The translations under genes were made by a program, and so were the position numbers. Shown one piece after another: positions 53,641 to 62,983 of a stretch of 64,000 nt of DNA (the first letter of the stretch is position 1; the number at the start of each line of letters is the position of its first letter). The notes below the pieces were generated by a model. It was not told the origin of the DNA. It was given only the letters and a program-made list of their open reading frames with translations, and made no database searches. The stretch comes from Paenimyroides ummariense (lineage in GTDB: Bacteria; Bacteroidota; Bacteroidia; Flavobacteriales; Flavobacteriaceae), in contig NZ_FOVI01000011.1 in NCBI RefSeq assembly GCF_900115115.1, positions 1 through 64,000 on the forward strand, in the 5' to 3' direction.

Positions 53641-54840
53641 TTGAATACCGTTTTTTACATAGCCAAACGATACGCTTTCAGTAAAAGTAAAACGAAAGCC
53701 ATAAATATTATTACGCGAATTTCGGCTATCGGAATCATTGTAAGCAGTATGGCTTTGTTTGTGGTACTGTCGGTTTTTAGCGGCTTGGAAAACTCGTTGG
53801 TTTCGTTCACCAATGTAATTGATCCCGATTTGGTGGTGCTTCCATCGAAAGGAAAGAGTATCAATTTAACTATAGATCAACAGGAAAAACTGAAGTCATT
53901 AGGTAAAATTGCAAATTATTCAAACATTATTGAGGATCGCGTTATTTTTACTTATGGCGATAAACAGATCGTTGCCATTTTAAAAGCCGTTGACAGTAAT
54001 TATCCTAAAACGGTTGCTATTACAGAGAATATTCCACACGGAAAATGGATTCAGCCTAATACGAATGATGCCGTTATGGGGAATGTTTTAGCCGATGAAC
54101 TTTCGGCTGGAATGTATTCTAACGACAAACTTTTAGAGGTTTTAGCCATGAAACCGGGTAAAGGAATGATTACGATGCCCGAAGATGCTTATATTAAACT
54201 GCCTTTGTACCCTTCAGGAATTTACAGTTTAAATAATATCGATACAGATAACAAATACATTTATGCCGATATTAATGTTGGAAAAGATCTGTTAGGTTTT
54301 AAAGCAAACGAATTTTCTAAAATTGAATTTAAGCTTACAAACGGAACTTCAGAAAGAGAATTGACTTCTGCTTTAAAAGATATTTTTCCGAATGAAACAA
54401 TCAAAAACCGATCGCAGTTAAACGAAGGTTTATATAAAATGTTGAAAACCGAAAGTTTGGCAATTTACCTTATTTTCACGTTAATTATTATTGTTACGTT
54501 GTTTTGTTTAACAGGTGCCTTAATAATGATTATTCTTGAAAAGAAAGCCCATATTAAAACGCTGTATGATATTGGTTTTTCGCAAAAAAAACTAAAACAT
54601 ATTTTTCTTTATCAAGGTTTGATTCTTTCTGTTGGCGGCGTTATTATTGGATTGATTTTAGGAATTACCATTACTTTACTGCAGCAACATTTTGGTTTTG
54701 TTAAGGCTAACGGTGATTTTCCTTATCCTGTTGTCTTCCGTTGGAAAAATGGAGCAGTAGTTACTATAATTATCTTAATTTTAAGCATAATTGCATCTTA
54801 TATCGCTGCAAGTAGAATAAAAATTTTGATGAATGAATAA
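53641..54840 (+). CDS. FtsX-like/LolC-E type ABC transporter permease
   Basis: 399 residues read from a TTG start. TTG begins MNTVFYIAKRYAFSKSKTKAINIITRISAIGI, the usual N-terminus, and lies 2 bases after rbfA, so it was chosen over any later ATG. One transmembrane helix at about 25-47, a large periplasmic domain (about 55-270) and three C-terminal helices (about 275-395) give the MacB/LolE topology. This family moves lipoproteins or couples ATPases to envelope events. No ATPase partner is adjacent. Probably coupled in translation to rbfA; lipoprotein release is the likeliest role. Confidence 0.9.
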   Translation: MNTVFYIAKRYAFSKSKTKAINIITRISAIGIIVSSMALFVVLSVFSGLENSLVSFTNVIDPDLVVLPSKGKSINLTIDQQEKLKSLGKIANYSNIIEDRVIFTYGDKQIVAILKAVDSNYPKTVAITENIPHGKWIQPNTNDAVMGNVLADELSAGMYSNDKLLEVLAMKPGKGMITMPEDAYIKLPLYPSGIYSLNNIDTDNKYIYADINVGKDLLGFKANEFSKIEFKLTNGTSERELTSALKDIFPNETIKNRSQLNEGLYKMLKTESLAIYLIFTLIIIVTLFCLTGALIMIILEKKAHIKTLYDIGFSQKKLKHIFLYQGLILSVGGVIIGLILGITITLLQQHFGFVKANGDFPYPVVFRWKNGAVVTIIILILSIIASYIAASRIKILMNE

Positions 54841-54892
54841 TTTTTGTATTTTTATAACTTTATTTTAATAATTAACCCACTAATGTAATAAA

Positions 54893-55276
54893 ATGAAAAA
54901 GATCTTATTCTTTATCGCGATAGCATTATTCTCAACAACTGGATTTACTTCATGTTCAGAAGACGATGCAGTTATGGAAATACCAACGCCTAACCCAAAT
55001 CCTAATGTGAACCAGCAGTTAAAAATAGCAACTGACGCAATGTATATAAAAGATAAAAATATGTACTTTAAGGAATTGGGCAAAGGACCAGTAAAGTTTA
55101 CTACAACAAGTGGTTCTACTACAATTGCTGATGTTGTCTATTATGTAGACGGTGTTAAAATTAATGGAAATACTTATACACATACAACAATTGCAACTTT
55201 AAAAGTACAAGCCAGACGCGCAGGTTTTGTTGATAGTGAAATAATTACTTTACAATTTGCACAAAAACCATATTAA
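54893..55276 (+). CDS. Small lipoprotein of unknown function
   Basis: 127 residues with a lipoprotein signal (FTSCSEDD; Cys about 21). A short Pro/Asn-rich tether (TPNPNPNVNQ, about 31-42) precedes one beta-rich domain of about 85 residues with a VYYVDGVKINGNTY hairpin. The acidic residues directly after the Cys (SEDD) resemble the surface-export signal of Bacteroidota lipoproteins. The size and the Ig-like strand pattern fit a small adhesive or scaffold domain; no family assigned. A single-gene unit with a strong terminator. Confidence 0.7.
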   Translation: MKKILFFIAIALFSTTGFTSCSEDDAVMEIPTPNPNPNVNQQLKIATDAMYIKDKNMYFKELGKGPVKFTTTSGSTTIADVVYYVDGVKINGNTYTHTTIATLKVQARRAGFVDSEIITLQFAQKPY

Positions 55277-55295
55277 TAGTAATATTAAAAGATAA

Positions 55296-55332
55296 ACTAA
55301 AAACCATCTCATTTGCGAGATGGTTTTTTTGT
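55296..55332 (+). terminator. Terminator after small lipoprotein
   Basis: The 9-base-pair stem AACCATCTC (55302-55310) / GAGATGGTT (55317-55325), then a T-run. Confidence 0.9.
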
Positions 55333-55363
55333 GCGTAATTTTAGTCGATTTTAAAACCAAAAT

Positions 55364-57124
55364 ATGTACGCTACTATAAGCCAAAAACAGACAGAGATTC
55401 TTAAAAAATTATCAAATAAAAATAACATATTAAGTTACAGTAGAATTATGCTGCTTTTGGTAGCAATTTATTTTCTGTATTTAATGATGTATGAAAAAAA
55501 TCATTTGTACGGATTTGTTGCGTTAGCGCTCATTATTGTCTTTATAATTGTTGTAAATATTTATTTAAAAGTACAGTCAAAAATTGCGTATCATAAAACG
55601 TTGAAGCAGATAAATACCGATGAAATTTCTTTTTTAGAAGGCAATCATCAGTTTAATAATGGTGTTGAATATCAAAATCCGCAACATGCTTTTTCGTACG
55701 ATTTAGATTTGTTTGGATCTAATTCAATCTTTCAGTTTACCAATCGTACCGGAACTTTTTTAGGAAAAGATGCCTTAGCAAAAAGTTTACAGGAAATCCC
55801 TACAGAAGCATCAATACTAAAAAAGCAAGAAGCTGTAAAAGAACTATCACAAAAATTGAATTTTCGTCAGCATTTTCAAACCTTATCATTGTTGGCAGGA
55901 ACTACCGAAAAAGAAGATCTTGCAATAAAAAATTGGACGGAAACTATTTCTGAGAAACCAAAAGCTTTTATGCAGTTTTTCACTGTTTTAATTCCTATAC
56001 TTTTATTGATCTCAATCGCTGGATCGGTGTTCAACTGGCATCCTGTGTTTTCAAAATTAACGGTGTTTTTCTTCACGTTGAATTTATTGTTGATAGGATA
56101 TTTTAGTCAACATATTTTAAAAGAAATCGGTAAAAGTGATCGAATTGCCAACAGTTTACAGCAATATTCAAAAATGCTTCACGCGTTTGAAACCGAAAAA
56201 TTTCAATCGGTTTATTTAAACGATCTTCAGTCCAAAATGCAATCAAACCAAAAAACGGCTTATCAAATCGTTACCAATCTGGCAAATTGCTTTGAAAAAC
56301 TAAATACCATTGCCAATTTATTCGTCTTTATCGCTTTAAACGGAACTTTTCAATATCATTTTTGGGTCTATAAAAAATTGTTGAAGTGGAAAGATAATCA
56401 TCAGCTAGAATTATGGCATTTCATGCAAATTATTGGTGAAGTAGAGGCATTGAATAGTTTGGCGAATTTTGCATACAATAATCCGGAATATCAGTATCCA
56501 ACCATTGCATCGAACCAAATTATGATGGAAGATTTAGGACATCCGCTGATTTCAAAGGATAAACGGGTACGAAATACGATTGATTTCAGCCAGAAACGAT
56601 TTGTGATTTTAACGGGAAGCAACATGAGTGGTAAAAGTACTTTTCTGCGAACCGTTGGAATTAATTTGGTGTTGAGTTACGCTGGCGCACCGATCGATAC
56701 CAAACAAGCAGTCGTTTATCCACTGCCGTTGTGGGTTTCTATGAGATTGACAGATTCATTATCCGACAGTGAATCATTCTTTTTTGCCGAAGTTAAACGC
56801 CTAAAGCAAATTGTTACCGAAGCTGAAAAACAACCAATTTTTGTATTGTTAGATGAGATTTTAAAAGGAACAAATTCCGATGATAAGAAAACAGGAACGG
56901 TTGGTGTGATTGAAAAACTGCACAATTTGAATGTCACAGGAATGATTGCTACACACGATTTAGAAGTTTGTAAAACTACCGATAATCACTTGGAAACTAT
57001 GGAAAATAAGTGTTTTGAAGTTGAGATTATCAATAACGAACTCCATTTTGATTACAAGTTAAAAGAAGGCATTTGTCAAAATAAAAACGCTACGTTTATT
57101 ATGAAAAAAATGGAAATTATTTAA
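55364..57124 (+). CDS. Membrane-anchored MutS-like ATPase
   Basis: 586 residues. Two transmembrane helices (about 27-43 and 47-67) precede a soluble region, further hydrophobic helices at about 205-250, and a C-terminal MutS ATPase domain (about 380-586). Walker A is GSNMSGKST at 418-426; the ABC-like segment SLSDSESFFFAEVKRL and Walker B FVLLDEILKGTNSDD are intact, with GMIATHDLEV. The mismatch-binding domain I of MutS is absent, so this is not classical mismatch repair. Related proteins are widespread in Bacteroidota and annotated MutS without known function. The HutD-like gene begins 12 bases downstream. Confidence 0.9.
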   Translation: MYATISQKQTEILKKLSNKNNILSYSRIMLLLVAIYFLYLMMYEKNHLYGFVALALIIVFIIVVNIYLKVQSKIAYHKTLKQINTDEISFLEGNHQFNNGVEYQNPQHAFSYDLDLFGSNSIFQFTNRTGTFLGKDALAKSLQEIPTEASILKKQEAVKELSQKLNFRQHFQTLSLLAGTTEKEDLAIKNWTETISEKPKAFMQFFTVLIPILLLISIAGSVFNWHPVFSKLTVFFFTLNLLLIGYFSQHILKEIGKSDRIANSLQQYSKMLHAFETEKFQSVYLNDLQSKMQSNQKTAYQIVTNLANCFEKLNTIANLFVFIALNGTFQYHFWVYKKLLKWKDNHQLELWHFMQIIGEVEALNSLANFAYNNPEYQYPTIASNQIMMEDLGHPLISKDKRVRNTIDFSQKRFVILTGSNMSGKSTFLRTVGINLVLSYAGAPIDTKQAVVYPLPLWVSMRLTDSLSDSESFFFAEVKRLKQIVTEAEKQPIFVLLDEILKGTNSDDKKTGTVGVIEKLHNLNVTGMIATHDLEVCKTTDNHLETMENKCFEVEIINNELHFDYKLKEGICQNKNATFIMKKMEII

Positions 57125-57136
57125 TGCTTTGAAGAA

Positions 57137-57685
57137 ATGAAAATTACTAAAATTTCAAAAGATACGCTAATTCCAACAATTTGGGATGGTGGCGAAACAT
57201 TTGAATATTACATTTATCCGGAAAAGACATTGTATGCAAACCGCGATTTTTTGTTTAGGATAAGTGTAGCAACCATTAAAAAAGTTCCATCTACCTTTAC
57301 AAAGTTCAACAATTATCAACGATTTTTAGTGATGTTAGATAATGATCTGAATATAAACAATAACGGAAAAAAAGAAAGTTATACTCCAAATGATGTTTTT
57401 AAATTTGATTCGAACAGTGATATTATTTCTTACACAAAAGGAAACGATTTTAATTTAATGGTAAGTAAAAATTTAGAGGAAGCAGATGTATTCTTTTTAA
57501 AAGATACGGTTCAATTAAACGAATCATTTATTTTCCTTTTCGCATTAAATGATACTTCTATTGAGGTAAATAATGAAAAAATCGATTTAAAAAAGACTGA
57601 TTTATTACTGATTGAAAATAAAGATAAAGCGGATGTTCTAATTAAAACAGAACATTCCGTTTTGGTTGGAAGTTTGATTGTTTAA
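57137..57685 (+). CDS. HutD/Ves family protein
   Basis: 182-residue double-cupin-like protein. The opening KITKISKDTLIPTIWDGGETFEYYIYPEK and FLFRISVATIKKVPSTFTKFNNYQRFLVMLD follow the HutD/Ves pattern, which in proteobacteria reads W.GG.T......P......DF.WR.S.A....D.PFS.F.G..R....L. HutD members accompany histidine-use genes, and Ves is a cold-induced E. coli protein; neither has a firm biochemical role. No hut genes are nearby. Convergent with the ABC-F gene across a shared terminator. Confidence 0.85.
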   Translation: MKITKISKDTLIPTIWDGGETFEYYIYPEKTLYANRDFLFRISVATIKKVPSTFTKFNNYQRFLVMLDNDLNINNNGKKESYTPNDVFKFDSNSDIISYTKGNDFNLMVSKNLEEADVFFLKDTVQLNESFIFLFALNDTSIEVNNEKIDLKKTDLLLIENKDKADVLIKTEHSVLVGSLIV

Positions 57686-57705
57686 GAACAGATAGTTTAT
57701 CAATT

Positions 57706-57748
57706 ATAAAAAACTCCTCTTTATTATTTTAAAGAGGAGTTTTTATTT
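57706..57748. terminator. Bidirectional terminator
   Basis: The stem AAACTCCTCTTTA / TAAAGAGGAGTTT (57711-57743), with A and T runs, between convergent genes. Confidence 0.9.
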
Positions 57749-57757
57749 AATAACATT

Positions 57758-59347
57758 CTACAAATTCACTATTTGATCAATATTTATCTGCTCTAAAAAA
57801 GTTTCATCGTGTGATATTACTACTAATGTTCCCTGATAATCGTTAATTGCGTTGGTAAGAATTTCTATATTTTGAATGTCCAGATTGTTGGTTGGTTCAT
57901 CTAAAATAATAATATCCGGCGATTGACTACCGATGCTCAAGCAGCATAACATTAAACGCATACGTTCGCCACCGCTTAAAGCGCTACAAGGTTTATCCCA
58001 AGTATTTTGTGGAAATAAAAAACGATTCAGTCTGATTTTTATTTCATGTTCTTCCAAATTAAAAGTATTAAACTGTTGAGCTTGTTCATACACTTTTAAG
58101 TTGTTATTGATTAAAGAATAATCCTGATCAATATAAACTGATTTACTTTCTTTTCGAAAAGCGGTTCCGTGTTGCGGTTTCAAACTTCCTAAAAGTATTT
58201 TTATAAAAGTTGTTTTACCAGATCCATTACTGCCTTTTACTGCAATGCGCGATCCACTTAAAATCTGCACATTTAAATTAGTCTTCCATATAAAAACGCT
58301 GGTTTCGTACTTGAAATTTATATTTTCTGCCGTAAAAAGTACTTTTCCTCTATGAAGCGCTGAACTGTTAAAACCGAATTTCATTTGCTCAGTTGATACT
58401 ACAGCTGATCGTAAGTCTTGAAGCTCGTCTCTAATGTTTCCAATTTTTTCTGTGTGAACACTTTTTAGCCTCGCCGTACTGTTTTCGGCGTTATTTCGTA
58501 GCGTATTCATCATTATTTTGGCAACACCCGATTTTTCTTGTTTGCCTTTTCCTCTGCTGTCTAATTTTTGCTGACGTTCAATGGTTTCGCGTTCTTTTTC
58601 ACGGGCTTTCTTCAATGCTTTTTCTTTGCTGTGAATATCTTGAGCCAATGCATTTTTTTCGATCTGTTTCTGTTCGGTATAAAAATCGAAATTTCCACCG
58701 TAAGCAGTAATTCCGTTCTTTGTTAATTCGCAAACCTTATTCAGAATATTCAGTAGTTTTCTATCGTGACTTACGACAATCAGCGTGCTTTTGGTAAATC
58801 TGATAAAATCGTACAAAAGTTCGCGACTTTCAAAATCGAGATGATTGCTGGGTTCATCCAGTAAAATCAGTTCGGGTTTATGAATCGAAATCCCTGCTAA
58901 AAAAACCTTTGTTTTTTGTCCGCCACTTAACGTTTCCATTTTTTGCGATAAATCCAGATCATTTAACTTCCAATGCTTCAAAACTTCATTACAACGATCT
59001 TCGATAGTCCAGTCGTCGTTTAATATTTCATAGTTTTCTTCTGAAATATTTCCCTTTAAAATTTCATGTAAGGCAGTCAGTTTTTTATCGATTCCTAAAG
59101 CTTCAGCAATAGTAAAGTCATTATATTGACCGAAAATCTGTGGAATATAATAGGGTTTTGAATTAATATTAAGCGAGCCGCTTAAAGGCTTTAGCAAACC
59201 TGATATTATTTTTAGCAAAGTTGATTTTCCGGAACCATTGTTGCCGATTAGTGCGATTTTTTCGCTTGAATTTACTGTAAGATTTATGTTGCCGAAAAGT
59301 AAATCCTTGTTTGGATGTGTATAGGATAAGTTTTGAATAATAAGCAT
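57758..59347 (-). CDS. ABC-F family ATPase (ribosome-associated)
   Basis: 529 residues from ATG 59347 (MLIIQNLSYTHPNKDLLF). An in-frame ATG at 59386 would add 13 residues unlike the family. Two ABC cassettes: Walker A GNNGSGKST and GSNGSGKTT, signatures LSGGQKTKVFLAG and LSGGERMRLM, Walker B ILLDEPSNHLD and IILDEPTNNLD. They are joined by a highly charged linker (about 235-320, KALKKAREKERETIERQQ...). There are no membrane helices. ABC-F proteins act on the ribosome; some give antibiotic resistance (Msr/Lsa/Vga), others regulate translation. The linker length is compatible with the resistance type, but that is not proof. Confidence 0.92.
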   Translation of the reverse strand: MLIIQNLSYTHPNKDLLFGNINLTVNSSEKIALIGNNGSGKSTLLKIISGLLKPLSGSLNINSKPYYIPQIFGQYNDFTIAEALGIDKKLTALHEILKGNISEENYEILNDDWTIEDRCNEVLKHWKLNDLDLSQKMETLSGGQKTKVFLAGISIHKPELILLDEPSNHLDFESRELLYDFIRFTKSTLIVVSHDRKLLNILNKVCELTKNGITAYGGNFDFYTEQKQIEKNALAQDIHSKEKALKKAREKERETIERQQKLDSRGKGKQEKSGVAKIMMNTLRNNAENSTARLKSVHTEKIGNIRDELQDLRSAVVSTEQMKFGFNSSALHRGKVLFTAENINFKYETSVFIWKTNLNVQILSGSRIAVKGSNGSGKTTFIKILLGSLKPQHGTAFRKESKSVYIDQDYSLINNNLKVYEQAQQFNTFNLEEHEIKIRLNRFLFPQNTWDKPCSALSGGERMRLMLCCLSIGSQSPDIIILDEPTNNLDIQNIEILTNAINDYQGTLVVISHDETFLEQINIDQIVNL

Positions 59348-59457
59348 GATTTCTTTCGTTGAAGATGTAACAATACAGCGAACCATTTTGTGGTTTACCG
59401 CTTTTGAAAGTCTGAAAGAAATTGTTTTTTACATTTTATTGCTTATTTTTTGTGGTA

Positions 59458-59490
59458 CAAAGTTAGTGTTTTTTATGATTTGTTCAGCAA
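59458..59490 (-). promoter_or_regulatory. Promoter of ABC-F gene
   Basis: On the minus strand TTG (complement of 59488-59490), a 22-base spacer and TAACTTTG (complement of 59458-59465). It lies inside the 3' end of the MepB gene, about 110 bases before the ABC-F start, leaving a leader long enough for regulation such as attenuation. Confidence 0.6.
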
Positions 59491-59973
59491 ATTATTTAGC
59501 TTCTCACTTATTATATGGTTGTTTTGGCTACAATTGATAAAATAATTGGTTTGCCATGCTTTGGTTTTTGTTGCCTGATTGTTTTCAGTTTCTGTCCAAT
59601 CGGGATAAACTCTAAAGCCTCTTTTTCCTTCTTTTTTACTGTTTATTAGTATGTTTTTCTCACTTAAAATATCTTTCGAAAAAATAAAAAAACCGAAATG
59701 ATCTTCTTGTTGTGCAGCGATAATATAAAAATCAAACGGATCATTTACACTCAAAGGTTCGGTTTTGTTTTCGTTATTTCGTTGCCAAAGGGTTACGAAC
59801 AAACCAACTTTTTTCGGAGTCACCTTTGCTTGGCGAAATTTTACTTTTAGATCATCCAATTTAAAACTACAGCCAGAATATTCCAAACATTCAGCGTCTG
59901 TAGCAAAATTGGTAATATTTTTATCGGTTAATTGTGAAAGTTCTAGTTGTATCTGTTGGAAATCGTTTGTCAT
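59473..59973 (-). CDS. MepB family protein
   Basis: 166 residues. The segments CLEYSGCSFKLDDLKVKFRQAKVTPKKVGLFVTLWQR and DPFDFYIIAAQQEDHFGFFIFSKDIL followed by GKRGFRVYPDW are the MepB family pattern. MepB was named from the staphylococcal mepRAB multidrug locus but its function is unknown; the fold may be nucleic-acid-like or nuclease-related. No signal peptide. It lies directly upstream of the ABC-F gene, whose own promoter overlaps its 3' end; the pairing with a possible ribosome-protection gene is suggestive only. Confidence 0.9.
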   Translation of the reverse strand: MTNDFQQIQLELSQLTDKNITNFATDAECLEYSGCSFKLDDLKVKFRQAKVTPKKVGLFVTLWQRNNENKTEPLSVNDPFDFYIIAAQQEDHFGFFIFSKDILSEKNILINSKKEGKRGFRVYPDWTETENNQATKTKAWQTNYFINCSQNNHIISEKLNNLLNKS

Positions 59974-60049
59974 TTTTCTTGTAAATGTATAGTTAAGTTT
60001 TTTAACGGAAAATTCCGAATTTATATTATTAATTTCATGTTCAAAAGTT

Positions 60050-60057
60050 TATTTTTG
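60050..60057 (+). promoter_or_regulatory. Putative -7 box of GH3/serine-hydrolase gene
   Basis: TATTTTTG (consensus TAnnTTTG), 23 bases before the start codon. No -33 TTG seen at the ideal spacing. Confidence 0.5.
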
Positions 60058-60080
60058 ATGATGTTTTATTTTTAACAGTT

Positions 60081-62963
60081 ATGAAAAAAATCTGGTTAGC
60101 GTTTTTATATATTCCCTTAACAATATTTGCACAACCCAAACAAAAATTTCAGCCTGCACAAAAGTGGGTAGATAGTGTTTACAACCAAATGTCGTTCGAT
60201 GAAAAAGTGGGGCAGCTTTTCATGGTGGCAGCTTATTCTAATCGTGATGAAAAGCATGTTCAAGAACTTTTAGATTTAGTGAAAACTAAAAATATTGGTG
60301 GTGTCATTTTCTTTCAAGGTGGTCCTGGGCGTCAGGCACACATGATCAATAAATTACAGCAAGCATCAAAATTACCTTTGTTTGTTGGGATTGATGCCGA
60401 ATGGGGATTGGGAATGAGGTTAGATTCTACTTATGTTTATCCATGGAATATGACGTTGGGTGCCGTTCAGAAAAATGATTTGATCGAACAAATGGGAACG
60501 CAGATGGCAGCACAATCTAAGCGTATGGGCATTCATTTTATGTTTGCACCGGTTGTAGATGTCAACATCAATCCGCTAAATCCTATCATCGGAAACAGAT
60601 CTTTTGGTGAATCTAAAGAAAATGTTGCTGATAAAGCAGTAGCATTAATGCGCGGAATGCAAGAAAATCAAGTGTTTGCAACAGCAAAACATTTTCCTGG
60701 GCATGGCGATACCGCAACCGATTCGCATCACGCACTTCCGAACATCGATTTCGATAAAAGAAGATTAGATAATATCGAACTATACCCTTACAAAAAACTG
60801 ATAAAAGAAGGCTTAGCATCCGTAATGGTGGCACATTTGTCGGTTCCTGCGTTAGAACCTAAAAAGGATGTTCCAACATCATTGTCATACAATACCATAA
60901 CCAATCTTTTAAAAGACGATTTAAATTTTAAAGGGCTGATTTTTACCGATGCCTTAAATATGAAAGGCGTTGCGAATTTCAAATCTCCAGGAGAAGTTGA
61001 TCTGGCAGCATTTTTGGCAGGAAACGATGTGTTGCTTTTTGCAGAGAACGTTCCATTGGCAATTCAGAAATTTAATGATTCGTTTGCAAAAGGCGAGTTT
61101 ACCGAAGATCGTTTGGCACATTCGGTTAAAAAGATTTTACTTTACAAATACAAAGCTGGTTTAAACAACTACAAACCAATTGAAACTAAAAATTTATATC
61201 AAGATTTAAACAAACCGGAATATACCGATTTAAGCTATAAACTGTACGAAAATATTGTTACCGTTGTAAAAAACAATAAGAACACGTTGCCTTTTAACAG
61301 CAGCAAACAGCAGAATATTGCCTATGTAAAATTGGGGGACGATGTAAATGATACTTTTATTGATGCGTTGCAAGCAAACCAGCCGGTTACGGTTTTTAAT
61401 CATTATCAGATCGAAGATCATTTGGAAGATTTAAAAGCGTTCGATTTGGTTATTGTAGGTTATCACAAAGCAGACGGAGTTTGGAAAAAACACGATATGA
61501 CTCCGGACGAAATTACGTTGCTTGATAATATCGCCAACACCAATAAATCTATTTTTGTATCGTTTGTAAAACCGTATGCGTTAAGTGCGGTTAAGGATTT
61601 TTCGAAGTTTGAAGCGGTTGTTTTAGGATATCAGAATAACGTAATCGCACACAGAAAAGTGACCGACGTTCTTTTTGGAATGCAGCCTGCAACAGGAAAA
61701 TTGCCGGTTTCTATCGGCAAATTCTTCAAAGAAGGCGATGGAATTGATGTAAAAGCAAATAAAAATATTCGTTACGGTCGTGCTAGCGAAGAAGGTTTTA
61801 ACGAAGCGAAGTTGAAAGAAATTGATGCTTTGGTTAATACTGCAATTAAGAATAAATATACACCGGGAGCGCAGGTTTTAGTGGCACGTAACGGTAAAAT
61901 TGTCTATAATAAATCGTTTGGAAAAATGACGTATAATGACAATGTTTCGGTTACCAATCAAACGATTTACGATTTAGCATCGCTTTCTAAAATGTTGGGA
62001 ACACTGCCAATGGTCATGAAAATGTACGATGACGGAAAGCTGCGTTTCGAGCAGAAATTAGGCGATTTATTACCTGAATTTAAAAGAACCGACAAAGCTA
62101 ACATAAGTGTTAAAGAATTATTGACACATAATTCGGGTTTGGTAGCGTGGATTCCGTTTTACAAAGAAACGTTAGACAGTAACGGAAAACCGAAGGCCGA
62201 TTTGTATCAACCAACATTTTCAAAAGAATTTAATTTGCAGATAAACGATAATCTGTTTTTAAAATCAGATTACAAAAAAAACATCATTGAAACCATTGCA
62301 GAATCAAAATTAGGGAAGAAAGAATACAAGTACAGCGATTTAAATTTCATTTTATTATCAGAGATTGTTGAAAGATCGTACAAAAAGCCTTTGAACGAAC
62401 TGGTTAATGAATATTTTTACGAGAAAATCGGAGCGAAGACCTTAACGTATCTTCCGCAGACAAAATTCGATTTATCGCAGATCGCTCCAACCGAAATCGA
62501 TAATTATTATCGTTACACAACCGTTCAAGGTTATGTGCATGATATGGGAGCTGCCATGTTTGGTGGTGTTGCAGGTCATGCAGGATTGTTCGGCAATGCG
62601 TTGGACGTATCTAAAATGATGCAACTTTTTTTAGACGGAGGCAAGTTTAACGGCGAAGAAATCATATCGCAAAAAACCATAAACGATTTTAATACTTGTT
62701 ATTATTGCAAGGAAGGAAATAGGAGAGGAGCGGGTTTTGATAAACCACAATTAGGTAAAAGCGGACCAACATGCGGTTGCGCTTCAAAACAAAGTTTTGG
62801 TCACACAGGATTTACAGGTACAATGGCTTGGGCAGACCCGGAAAACGATTTAATTTACGTTTTTCTATCGAACAGAACCTTTCCAAGTGCCGATGACAAC
62901 AAGCTTTCAAAAGCAAATACAAGAGAAGATATACAGCAGGTAATTTACGATGCTTTAAAATAA
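60081..62963 (+). CDS. Fusion of GH3 beta-N-acetylglucosaminidase and class C beta-lactamase-like serine hydrolase
   Basis: 960 residues, signal peptide cleaved after IFAQ. Residues of about 30-360 are a GH3 domain of the NagZ type: KHFPGHGDT at 203-211, followed by DSHHALP, and nucleophile Asp290 in FTDALNMKG. Residues of about 370-570 are a GH3 C-terminal-like linker domain. The rest (about 590-960) is a penicillin-binding-protein/beta-lactamase domain: SLSK at 634-637 (Ser634, Lys637), YSDLN for the Tyr motif and HTGFTGT for the third box. Together these suggest removal of GlcNAc and cleavage of a linked ester or peptide from peptidoglycan fragments in the periplasm. Substrate is inferred. 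bshA follows 20 bases downstream. Confidence 0.93.
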   Translation: MKKIWLAFLYIPLTIFAQPKQKFQPAQKWVDSVYNQMSFDEKVGQLFMVAAYSNRDEKHVQELLDLVKTKNIGGVIFFQGGPGRQAHMINKLQQASKLPLFVGIDAEWGLGMRLDSTYVYPWNMTLGAVQKNDLIEQMGTQMAAQSKRMGIHFMFAPVVDVNINPLNPIIGNRSFGESKENVADKAVALMRGMQENQVFATAKHFPGHGDTATDSHHALPNIDFDKRRLDNIELYPYKKLIKEGLASVMVAHLSVPALEPKKDVPTSLSYNTITNLLKDDLNFKGLIFTDALNMKGVANFKSPGEVDLAAFLAGNDVLLFAENVPLAIQKFNDSFAKGEFTEDRLAHSVKKILLYKYKAGLNNYKPIETKNLYQDLNKPEYTDLSYKLYENIVTVVKNNKNTLPFNSSKQQNIAYVKLGDDVNDTFIDALQANQPVTVFNHYQIEDHLEDLKAFDLVIVGYHKADGVWKKHDMTPDEITLLDNIANTNKSIFVSFVKPYALSAVKDFSKFEAVVLGYQNNVIAHRKVTDVLFGMQPATGKLPVSIGKFFKEGDGIDVKANKNIRYGRASEEGFNEAKLKEIDALVNTAIKNKYTPGAQVLVARNGKIVYNKSFGKMTYNDNVSVTNQTIYDLASLSKMLGTLPMVMKMYDDGKLRFEQKLGDLLPEFKRTDKANISVKELLTHNSGLVAWIPFYKETLDSNGKPKADLYQPTFSKEFNLQINDNLFLKSDYKKNIIETIAESKLGKKEYKYSDLNFILLSEIVERSYKKPLNELVNEYFYEKIGAKTLTYLPQTKFDLSQIAPTEIDNYYRYTTVQGYVHDMGAAMFGGVAGHAGLFGNALDVSKMMQLFLDGGKFNGEEIISQKTINDFNTCYYCKEGNRRGAGFDKPQLGKSGPTCGCASKQSFGHTGFTGTMAWADPENDLIYVFLSNRTFPSADDNKLSKANTREDIQQVIYDALK

Positions 62964-62983
62964 TTAATTTTCCACATTTAAAT

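Noticed and set aside
55364-57124. Calling this gene the DNA mismatch-repair protein MutS
   Set aside because: Only the ATPase domain matches; membrane helices replace the mismatch-recognition domain.
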